19,654 nucleotides of DNA from an uncultured Eubacteriales bacterium (GTDB lineage: Bacteria > Bacillota > Clostridia > Lachnospirales > Lachnospiraceae): NCBI GenBank assembly GCA_900313765.1, contig OMSN01000017.1, forward strand, positions 1 to 19,654. The letters run 5' to 3'. Shown here one piece after another: positions 13,462 to 19,654 of the stretch. The position numbers were made by a program, and so were the translations under genes. The notes beneath the pieces are model-generated. The model was not told the DNA's origin. It was given only the letters and a program-made list of their open reading frames with translations, and searched no databases. Position 1 is the stretch's first letter. The number at the start of each line of letters is the position of its first letter.

Positions 13462-16070
13462 TTTCCCCCCTGCCCTTCTGCTGCCTGGCCTGAGTATACT
13501 CTGAAGCCGGCTGCGCCAGGTTTCGATCCACTGCCTGGCAAGCTGGATGTGCCTTGCGCTTGGCCTCTTCTCACCAGGAAGACATATTCTTCTGTCCAGT
13601 AGTCATTTCCCGCACGATCTGCCGCATGGACCTGCAGTGTCTGCCATTCCTTCTTCTCCCCGAATGACAGCTTGACCACTCCTCCGGCCTGAGCGATGGC
13701 ATCCTCATCCAGCGTCATGGACAGGATGGAATTCCTGTAGATCTGCACTACGGACAGCGCGATATTGTCACTGATCTCCAGCACCGCGGTCAGTTTTTCC
13801 GAATCATATTTTCCTCCTGTACGGATCCCGGAGATCCGGCATTGAGGATGTGTCCGGTCGATGGCAAAGCGTACCGCAATACCCTGCGATGCACTGTCCG
13901 AAGCATGGCCAGCTGCGTCTTCCGAGAGCAGCAGCACCTCATATCTTCCCTCTTTCCGGAAAGCATCTGCAGAAATCGTATAGGAGTATCTGTACCTGCC
14001 CCTGCTCATAGAAGTCTTCACAAAGCAGTCCCCGCTTCCCGGAATCAGCCTGGTAAGAACGCCATCCCGCAGGATACAGATCCGGGAGCTGGTGACCGGA
14101 TCGGGATTCGTCTCTGTAAAGCACACTGCAAAAGGTTCCTGGTGGTAGTATGTGCGAAGATTCTCTTCTGTATGCTTTCCAAGGCGATAGGAGGAGCCGA
14201 ACCGGTTTATGGTAAAGGAGATCCTGCGGACAGTTTCATTTCCCGCAAGGTCCTGTGCTCTTACCTCAAGTGTGTAGCGGGTATCTGCCTGCACACTGTG
14301 CTGAAAATCCGAAAAACGGATCGTGGCACCGTGCGAATCGCTGGCTGTCACAAAACTGTCCGGAATCTGCCCCTGATGGGCTGCGCTCACGTGTGCGCTC
14401 AGGGATCCCTGGCGGTAAGCCGCATCCCTGCAGGCGACAGTGATTATGACCTCCCCCGCATGGGAGCTGTTGTCTGTCACACCCCCGACCGTGACCTGTG
14501 GAGCTGTGTGATCGACCAGGATCAGGGGACTGATTGTACGGTTCGTGTTGCCGACCCCATCTGACACTTCCCATTCGATCCGGCAGATTCCCTCCTGTAT
14601 GAGCTTCGCCTGCAGGGATGATCCCGGATCCTGCCACTCTCCTGCAGACAGCATAATATCTGTCAGATCCCGGTCATCCCTCAGATCCGCACGGAGCAAA
14701 CGGTACCGGACAGACCGGATCCCGCTCATGTCATCCGCCGGCACATCTGCAGCCACATACGCCTCGGATGCCGTATAACGAATGTCCCCGTCTCCTGCGG
14801 CGCCTGTTATGGACAGTACTGCGGCAGGTGCCGCCGCATCACATGCATAATGGATCCTCTCTTCCTCTGACTCAGCCGTCACATACCCCTTACGATCCTT
14901 CCTCTGCAGACAGAATGAATACCACCCGTCTCCCGACAATCCCTCCGATACCACGCCGGTATTGTAACCGCTCCCCCTGCAGGGTTCCACATGCAGGCAG
15001 CTTCCTGCGCGCAGGATCATGCCGCTCCGGCCGTCCGGAAGGAAAGCGTCTGCCTCCCCTTTCACGGTATAATCCTCCCCCGCCCGGATCTCTCCCCTTG
15101 TAACGGTTACAGTTCCGGGAACATATCTGTCATCTTCCGGGTCGCAGCAGAACTCGTAATTCCCGGTGGGATCCCCTGTGACATTTCCCTCCGCAGTCTT
15201 TTTCAGGATCAATGCCTTCTCATATCTGTGCAGGGTTCCCTGCTGATACATCGGACTGTCCTGCCTGAGTACGTTACTGTCAACCTCGATCTCGGGCAGC
15301 CGAAGTCCTTCAGGGATCACCTCCCTTCCTACATCATCCTTCACAAAGCCTGTCACTTCAACCACACGGTCAGAGACGAACCCGATATGTTCCAGGTCTG
15401 CCGGATCCATGTATTTCTTGGTACCGTCCGCGATCCGGACACTCAGCACCGCCTTTTTCACTTCGACTGTGATCGGCGGGTATTCCTGATCCTCTTTCAG
15501 TCTGACATGCTCCGGATACGGCGTCTGCAGCGAAAATGAATACAGGACCTTTCTCTCCCCTGCGTCGCACCCGTCCAGACGGGCTTCACAGTTCAATGTA
15601 TACGCGGGGATGTCTTCCCCTTCTCCAGGAGTGCCTGCTGTCTGCACTGTGTACGCAAGGGCTATCTGGTCCGTACCATCGTAAAACCGCCCTTCTTCCG
15701 GAAGATCTGCATGGATATCCTGCACAATAATAGTATAGTCTCCCCCAGGCTCCCTGCCCGGAGCTTCTGTTTCCGGAGCTTCTGTTTCCGGAGCTTCTGT
15801 TTCCGAATCTTCTGCGATCCCATTTCCAGAATCCGGCTTCTCTGGTTCTGACTGTTCTGTCTTCTGCTGCTCTGTCTGCCGCTCTCCGGCATCCCTTGCT
15901 TCTGCCTGCTCCTCTGTCTGCCGGGCGGAAGATACAGACGAGCATGCGGGATCCTCCGCTTCTGTGTCCGCCGCATAAGCAGGCAGGATCAGCCACGCCG
16001 CGATCAAAGCTGTCACCAGGATGCTCTGCATCCGGATTCTTCCCGGATTCCTGTTTCTGTCTGTGTTCAT
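13452..16070 (-). CDS. Secreted Ig-like repeat surface protein (zero-frame product)
   Basis: This 872-residue exported protein begins with a signal peptide (basic start, hydrophobic ILVTALIAAWLILPAYA, predicted cleavage after A33). A low-complexity Glu/Gln-rich stalk of about 70 residues follows, with three ETEAP units. The middle resembles MBG-type domains (DGTKKYMDPADLEHIGF; a second region contains DPTGNYEF). From about 420 onward are bacterial Ig-like repeats with recurring D-x-x-G-N ends: DGVGNT, DLAGNE, DAAGHA and DRAGND, each preceded or followed by (V/I)D(H/R)T-x-P. No LPxTG sorting signal is present. The zero frame stops at 13452 after a Gly-rich tail, eight bases past a GGGAAAG heptamer; the -1 frame then encodes a membrane anchor. 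The ATG overlaps the kinase stop (ATGA) and has GGGAGG 7 nt upstream. The ligand is unknown. Confidence 0.85.
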   Translation of the reverse strand: MNTDRNRNPGRIRMQSILVTALIAAWLILPAYAADTEAEDPACSSVSSARQTEEQAEARDAGERQTEQQKTEQSEPEKPDSGNGIAEDSETEAPETEAPETEAPGREPGGDYTIIVQDIHADLPEEGRFYDGTDQIALAYTVQTAGTPGEGEDIPAYTLNCEARLDGCDAGERKVLYSFSLQTPYPEHVRLKEDQEYPPITVEVKKAVLSVRIADGTKKYMDPADLEHIGFVSDRVVEVTGFVKDDVGREVIPEGLRLPEIEVDSNVLRQDSPMYQQGTLHRYEKALILKKTAEGNVTGDPTGNYEFCCDPEDDRYVPGTVTVTRGEIRAGEDYTVKGEADAFLPDGRSGMILRAGSCLHVEPCRGSGYNTGVVSEGLSGDGWYSFCLQRKDRKGYVTAESEEERIHYACDAAAPAAVLSITGAAGDGDIRYTASEAYVAADVPADDMSGIRSVRYRLLRADLRDDRDLTDIMLSAGEWQDPGSSLQAKLIQEGICRIEWEVSDGVGNTNRTISPLILVDHTAPQVTVGGVTDNSSHAGEVIITVACRDAAYRQGSLSAHVSAAHQGQIPDSFVTASDSHGATIRFSDFQHSVQADTRYTLEVRAQDLAGNETVRRISFTINRFGSSYRLGKHTEENLRTYYHQEPFAVCFTETNPDPVTSSRICILRDGVLTRLIPGSGDCFVKTSMSRGRYRYSYTISADAFRKEGRYEVLLLSEDAAGHASDSASQGIAVRFAIDRTHPQCRISGIRTGGKYDSEKLTAVLEISDNIALSVVQIYRNSILSMTLDEDAIAQAGGVVKLSFGEKKEWQTLQVHAADRAGNDYWTEEYVFLVRRGQAQGTSSLPGSGSKPGAAGFRVYSGQAAEGQGGKAA
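13461..13467 (-). other. Candidate -1 ribosomal frameshift heptamer
   Basis: In the reading frame of the Ig-like gene the minus strand reads G-GGA-AAG, which fits the X-XXY-YYZ slippery pattern in correct phase. It is part of a G6 run followed by AAAGG. The zero-frame TGA follows after two codons. An upstream purine-rich AGAAGGGCAGG could act as an internal Shine-Dalgarno stimulator. No strong downstream hairpin is obvious, which weakens the case. Confidence 0.4.
15760..15804. repeat. Three perfect 15-bp tandem repeats in the Ig-like gene
   Basis: Units GGAGCTTCTGTTTCC occupy 15760-15774, 15775-15789 and 15790-15804, followed by a diverged fourth copy. They encode repeated (P)ETEA in the stalk after the signal peptide. 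The unit is a multiple of three, so copy-number changes would alter stalk length without breaking the frame. Confidence 0.85.
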
Positions 16071-17737
16071 CCCATTTCCTCCCGGTTCTTTTCTTCTCTT
16101 TCCCGGTTACCGACCGCCGTCAGAGCCAGTGCGCCTGCATCTTCCGCCTCAGCCTTCAGAACTTCGATCTGCTTCATCTGTGCCGTTGATCCGGATACGT
16201 TTCGCACGCCATCCAGCAGGCTTCTGATCCTCCTGGTCTGCCTGCCTGTGTCGATCCCTGCTGTCTCCAGATCGGTGCATAAGAAGGTCAGATCCGAGAG
16301 GGCTTCCCTGTAGAATTCGAGTTCCAGCAGAGGGGATCCCAGACCGGGAGCCCGCCTCATCAGTTCCTCCGTGACCTTCCAGTACCTGTGCATGTTCTCG
16401 GGGTCTGCCCCCTTCACGCTGCGCTCAGTGGACAGCTGCAGAGCGGATGCCATGGCTTTGTACAGCCTGGCACTCTTCAGCCACTCCGCCTCATCCTCCG
16501 GGCTGCAGCCCGGACACTCCCCCGCCCGGACTGCCTTGTCAAACCAGCCCCTGGCTATGCGCCTGCTGTCTTCCCCTGCAGAGCAGTACCAGTAGAGCAG
16601 GCCTGTTTTCAGAGCAGCCTGCCCGTATGAATCAGGATCCGCTGCCAGTTCTTCTTCATTCGTCAGATCCTTCCCCAGTTCAACTGTGTGCAGCAGATCC
16701 CTCCAGAAGAGATCCTCCCCGGCAGAGAACTCCCCGTCTGCCCCCGCGTCCTCCAGATACCGCAGGTAGGCATCCCCCCTGCCCGGATTCATGAATACCG
16801 CCCGCATGTAATACTTCCTGCTCTCGGCTTCACTGCACACCTTTGCTTCCTCCAGCAGGGACTCATAATTCCATTCCGGGTCCTTTGAGAGATCCATCGA
16901 TGCCGGAAGTGCAGAAGTTCCGAAAGCCGCAGCCGGAAGTGCGATTGCCAGGGCACCAAGGACACGGACCCTAAGCTCTTTTCGTCTTTCTTTTCTGCGA
17001 AGCTGTACCAGCTGTTTCCGCAGTGCCTTCGCACTCTGGAAACGGTCCTCCGGGCGGCTCTCCATGCACTTGCGTATAACAGCAGCCAGCGGTCCGCAGC
17101 AGTTGGGGATCTGGCTTCCCTTCAGTACCCGTGAACAGGTTCTACCCGTGAGCATCCGGTAGAGTACCGCACCAAACGCATAGATATCTGTGCGCACATC
17201 CGTTGTTCCCTGTTCATCGTATTGTTCCGGCGCCGCGTATCCGTCCGTACCCATCCCGGCTTTCGGCATCTTTTTCTTCCAGGCAGCTCCGAAGTCCACG
17301 AGCATGATCCTGCCGTCCGGCCGCCTGATCAGATTCGAGGGCTTGATATCCAGATGGCAGACGGGAGGATCTCTGCTCTCCAGATAGCAGAGCGCATCTG
17401 TGATCTGCAGCGCGGCATCCATTACCTGCTCCTGCCTGACACTCCTTCCCTGCCCCAGGACTTTATCCATACCGGTTCCTCTGACATGCTCCATCACAAG
17501 GTATGTATACGTGCCTTCTCTAAGCACATCGATGATCCGCGGCAGGTGTTCGCAGCGAAGGTGCTTCATCATCTCCAGTTCCCTGCAGGCATCCGTATCC
17601 TCCCCGGTCCGGATCTTCTTCACCGCACGGAACTCCTCCGTCGGAAGATACAGCGCCAGGAACACACTTCCCTCACTCCCTTCTCCCAGTTTCTCAATGA
17701 TCCGGTAGCGGGCGTCAGACAACTCTGTGGTATGCAT
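16067..17737 (-). CDS. Transmembrane Ser/Thr protein kinase (eukaryotic-like, Hanks type)
   Basis: The protein has 556 residues. The kinase domain (about 11-245) has the glycine loop GEGSEGSVF (18-26), the ATP lysine in AVKK (K40), the helix-C glutamate (E53), the catalytic loop HLDIKPSN (128-135), DFG (148-150) and APE (169-171). All catalytic residues are present. The HRD arginine is leucine, so it is a non-RD kinase that may not need activation-loop phosphorylation. A basic juxtamembrane stretch (RRKERRKELR) leads to one membrane helix at about 257-276. The remaining 280 residues are outside the cell, helical and TPR-like, with no PASTA repeats. The start at 17737 is chosen for GGGAGG 6 nt upstream; an in-frame ATG 17 codons earlier lacks this. 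The 3' end overlaps the Ig-like gene by ATGA, which implies coupled expression. Confidence 0.92.
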   Translation of the reverse strand: MHTTELSDARYRIIEKLGEGSEGSVFLALYLPTEEFRAVKKIRTGEDTDACRELEMMKHLRCEHLPRIIDVLREGTYTYLVMEHVRGTGMDKVLGQGRSVRQEQVMDAALQITDALCYLESRDPPVCHLDIKPSNLIRRPDGRIMLVDFGAAWKKKMPKAGMGTDGYAAPEQYDEQGTTDVRTDIYAFGAVLYRMLTGRTCSRVLKGSQIPNCCGPLAAVIRKCMESRPEDRFQSAKALRKQLVQLRRKERRKELRVRVLGALAIALPAAAFGTSALPASMDLSKDPEWNYESLLEEAKVCSEAESRKYYMRAVFMNPGRGDAYLRYLEDAGADGEFSAGEDLFWRDLLHTVELGKDLTNEEELAADPDSYGQAALKTGLLYWYCSAGEDSRRIARGWFDKAVRAGECPGCSPEDEAEWLKSARLYKAMASALQLSTERSVKGADPENMHRYWKVTEELMRRAPGLGSPLLELEFYREALSDLTFLCTDLETAGIDTGRQTRRIRSLLDGVRNVSGSTAQMKQIEVLKAEAEDAGALALTAVGNREREEKNREEMG

Positions 17738-17781
17738 AAACAGCCTCCCTTCCTGTGCGTATGGCAAAACTAAAGCGCAAT

Positions 17782-17821
17782 AAAACAAAAAAGGAGAGAC
17801 CCACTTGTGGTGAGTCTCTCC
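17782..17821 (-). terminator. Intrinsic terminator between hppA and the kinase gene
   Basis: On the minus strand, GGAGAGACTCAC and GTGGGTCTCTCC form a 12-bp stem (one G-T pair) with loop CACAA, then TTTTTTGTTTT. It lies about 170 bp after the hppA stop and about 45 bp before the kinase start codon. It may end hppA transcription or attenuate transcription from the promoter-like site at 17830-17859. Confidence 0.9.
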
Positions 17822-17829
17822 CTGGGATC

Positions 17830-17859
17830 ATTATATGCAGTTTCCGCCTGCCGCGGCAA
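17830..17859 (-). promoter_or_regulatory. Promoter-like site immediately upstream of the terminator
   Basis: On the minus strand, TTGCCG (17859-17854) and a perfect TATAAT (17835-17830) are separated by 18 bp. A transcript would start near 17824, almost at the base of the terminator hairpin. It is the only promoter-like site seen upstream of the kinase operon. Confidence 0.4.
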
Positions 17860-17877
17860 TAAACAGTTCCTCCAAAG

Positions 17878-17950
17878 ATTCCGGTGTCAGGACCGGCCGG
17901 TTTTCGTCAGATCATGCAGGCACATATGCATGTGTGATGTAGGCCGGAAT
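17878..17950. other. Folded segment downstream of hppA
   Basis: ATTCCGG (17878-17884) and CCGGAAT (17944-17950) enclose a palindrome ACCGGCCGGT (17892-17901) and a hairpin CATGCA/TGCATG (17913-17918 and 17927-17932). The rest of the 17822-17989 gap contains no convincing gene. The fold could be part of the hppA 3' untranslated region or a small RNA; no family was recognised. Confidence 0.35.
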
Positions 17951-17989
17951 CACCTCTCACACAACACAGGTCTCATGTCAGACTGCCTC

Positions 17990-19654
17990 TCATCCCAGAA
18001 GGGATATATGAATGAAGACAGACGCCAGTGTATTTGCAACAGTGGACATGAGTTTGATAAAGATATCCAGCGCAACCCCTACAACATCTTTTCTGGTGTC
18101 GCCGATCGTATCACCGGTAACGGATGCCTTGTGCGCAGGCGATCCTTTCCCTGCACCTTCCAGCTGTCCTGACTCAATATACTTCTTGGCGTTGTCGAAG
18201 GCACCGCCTGAATTGCCCATAAAGATCGCCCTGGGAATGGCAACGACGGTCGCTCCGACCAGCAGTCCGCCCACAAACTGGACGCCGAACAGGAATCCTC
18301 CTGCCAGCGGAACCAGAAGGGCGATCACCGAAGGCAGGACCATCTTGCGTATGGCCTCCTTTGCCGCCAGCTGGATCATTTCATTGTAATCCGGCGTGGT
18401 CGTCCCCTCCAGCACACCCGGAATGGACATCATGCGGTCGCCCACGTCTGCCATGATCTTGGCAGAATCGATGGTATTGTCCGTCAGCATTGCGCTGAAG
18501 TACTCTACCAGAGCACCTCCTATGATTCCTCCTGCCACCACCGGAACAGAGGCAAAGTTCAGTACCAGCGCATCACCGGCACTTGTAAAGTTCCCCACAT
18601 AGGACACGATCAGAGACACTGTGGCAAATGCGGCAGAACCGATGGCAAACCCTTTGCCGATGGCTGCGGTGGTATTGCCGATCGCGTCCAGCTTATCCGT
18701 GATCACTCTGACATCCGGTGCCAGATGGCAGGACTCAGCGATGCCGCCGGCATTGTCCGCGATCGGGCCAAATGCGTCGATTGAGACGGTCGCCCCTACG
18801 AATGACAGCATCCCCAGTGCTGCCACCGCCACTCCGTATGTTCCGCAGAGGTATCCTGAGATCAGGAGCGCCACACCGATCACCAGAACCGGAGCCATGC
18901 AAGATCTCGAACCGATGGCATCGCCTCTTGTCACGACAAAGGCCTCCCCTTCCGTGCAGATCTGAGCCAGTTCCCTGGTCGGCCTGTGGTCCGTGCTTGT
19001 GTAGTACTCCGTGATGATGCCGATCGCAACACCACTGATGATGCCGCAGATGGATGAGATCCATGGCGATGCCCAGCCAAGCCGGAATTCCTCGTACAGA
19101 CCGGCAGAACCAAACAGCACGAAAGCTGCGATCCCGCCCAGCACAACCGTGATGCCGGCTGCAATCCAGGTCGACAGATCCAGTTCCCTGGAAGGATCAT
19201 CCCCCATTTTCTTGATGTTGGCATATCCCAGCCCTGCAAGAGATCCGATGAGGCCGCAGGATGCAAGAATCACCGGGTAAGTGACGGTTGCGGAAAATGT
19301 GTGCTCCGTGATGTGTTCCAGACCACCCACAGCCGCTGTCCTGTACAGTGTGACAGCGGTCATGACGCAGGCTGCCATCGTTGCGACAAAGCTTTCCAGA
19401 AGGTCGGAGCAGTTCCCGGCGATGTCATTGACATTGTCTCCGATGAAGTCCGCGATCGTGTTCGGAATCCTGCTGTCATCCTCCGGAAGATCATGCCGTA
19501 TCTTACCCAGGATATCCGACGAAATGTCTGCAGCCTTGGTGTAATTGCCGCCGGCCACACGGTTGAACATTGCTACAATGGAACATCCCAGAGAGTAGGT
19601 GACCACTCTGGATATCGACGGGTTGCAGGGAAGGGATGCGAGGATCCCGTGGGA
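17990..19654 (-). CDS. hppA: Membrane-bound ion-pumping pyrophosphatase, C-terminal part
   Basis: The visible 554 codons are open to the window edge, so the N-terminal roughly 100-150 residues are missing; the family is about 650-750 residues long. The enzyme couples PPi hydrolysis to H+ or Na+ transport with about 16 membrane helices. Recognisable segments are GGNYTKAAD, PEDD, IGDNVND, the GNTTAAIGKGFAIGSAA region, GGAFDNAKKYIE and GDTIGDTRKD. Ala after GNTT is the residue associated with K+-dependent enzymes. Several normally invariant positions differ: the DX7KXE signature reads DISSDILGKIR (Glu to Arg), and the segment after the last acidic motif is DVVGVALDI where canonical enzymes have a DTSGPSLNI-like sequence. 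It appears to be a divergent subfamily, and ion specificity is not predictable. A folded segment and a strong terminator lie downstream. Confidence 0.93.
   Translation of the reverse strand, partial: SHGILASLPCNPSISRVVTYSLGCSIVAMFNRVAGGNYTKAADISSDILGKIRHDLPEDDSRIPNTIADFIGDNVNDIAGNCSDLLESFVATMAACVMTAVTLYRTAAVGGLEHITEHTFSATVTYPVILASCGLIGSLAGLGYANIKKMGDDPSRELDLSTWIAAGITVVLGGIAAFVLFGSAGLYEEFRLGWASPWISSICGIISGVAIGIITEYYTSTDHRPTRELAQICTEGEAFVVTRGDAIGSRSCMAPVLVIGVALLISGYLCGTYGVAVAALGMLSFVGATVSIDAFGPIADNAGGIAESCHLAPDVRVITDKLDAIGNTTAAIGKGFAIGSAAFATVSLIVSYVGNFTSAGDALVLNFASVPVVAGGIIGGALVEYFSAMLTDNTIDSAKIMADVGDRMMSIPGVLEGTTTPDYNEMIQLAAKEAIRKMVLPSVIALLVPLAGGFLFGVQFVGGLLVGATVVAIPRAIFMGNSGGAFDNAKKYIESGQLEGAGKGSPAHKASVTGDTIGDTRKDVVGVALDIFIKLMSTVANTLASVFIHISLLG

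Noticed and set aside
14991..15539. Plus-strand frame opposite the Ig-like gene (182 codons)
   Set aside because: It is a shadow frame with no ribosome-binding site or recognisable domain.
17831..17911. Short minus-strand frame ending ..LTPESLEELFIAAAGGNCI, resembling a double-glycine peptide leader
   Set aside because: There is no ATG or GTG start in frame, and only three residues follow the Gly-Gly, too few for a core peptide. Most likely a chance match.

Overview
The window looks like chromosomal DNA of an anaerobic Firmicute of the Lachnospiraceae/Clostridia type with a rather high GC content (judged by eye). The indications are MurE with the meso-diaminopimelate signature, a short archaeal-type prolyl-tRNA synthetase, the Firmicute class II GalT, a butyrate/4-hydroxybutyrate-type CoA-transferase, a membrane pyrophosphatase and Gram-positive promoters and Shine-Dalgarno sequences. 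There is no phage, IS transposase, CRISPR array, rRNA or tRNA gene. Genus-level assignment is not possible from this sequence alone.

Layout, left to right. (1) murE and the first codons of priA read leftward from a good promoter at 1602-1630. (2) A 396-bp intergenic region (1560-1955) contains a fold-rich element of about 235 bp whose imperfect inverted ends carry the -35 boxes of two divergent promoters. Rightward lies a small SmtB/CzrA-type zinc-sensing repressor with no metal transporter next to it. (3) A leftward operon encodes an EamA/DMT transporter, a PII-like small protein and a CPA2 cation/proton antiporter; the last two overlap by ATGA. It converges on the repressor with a 17-bp overlap of coding ends. 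(4) galT and proS read leftward, and the proS promoter overlaps the galT stop codon. (5) A rightward pair encodes a DUF402 protein and a CoA-transferase and ends at a perfect 13-bp hairpin terminator. (6) A GT2-GtrA membrane glycosyltransferase and glyA read leftward, each with its own sigma-A-type promoter; the glyA terminator T-tract runs into the -35 box of the glycosyltransferase. (7) A leftward three-gene module encodes a transmembrane Ser/Thr kinase, a secreted Ig-like repeat protein (ATGA overlap with the kinase) and a short CPBP membrane protease. (8) A 5'-truncated, sequence-divergent membrane pyrophosphatase (hppA) fills the right edge.

The most unusual locus is the kinase module. 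The Ig-like protein terminates just after a GGGAAAG heptamer in slippery phase. The -1 frame then stays open for 89 codons and encodes a transmembrane helix with a basic cytoplasmic tail. The gene therefore makes either a secreted and a membrane-anchored form by frameshifting, or it carries a one-base indel in a G6 run. Other points of interest are the MITE/RNA-like element between murE and the zinc repressor, the PII-like/antiporter coupling, the hppA signature change (Glu to Arg), and a promoter-like site immediately upstream of a terminator before the kinase.

Start codons were adjusted by Shine-Dalgarno position for the PII-like gene, proS, galT, the DUF402 gene, the CoA-transferase, glyA, the CPBP protease and the kinase.
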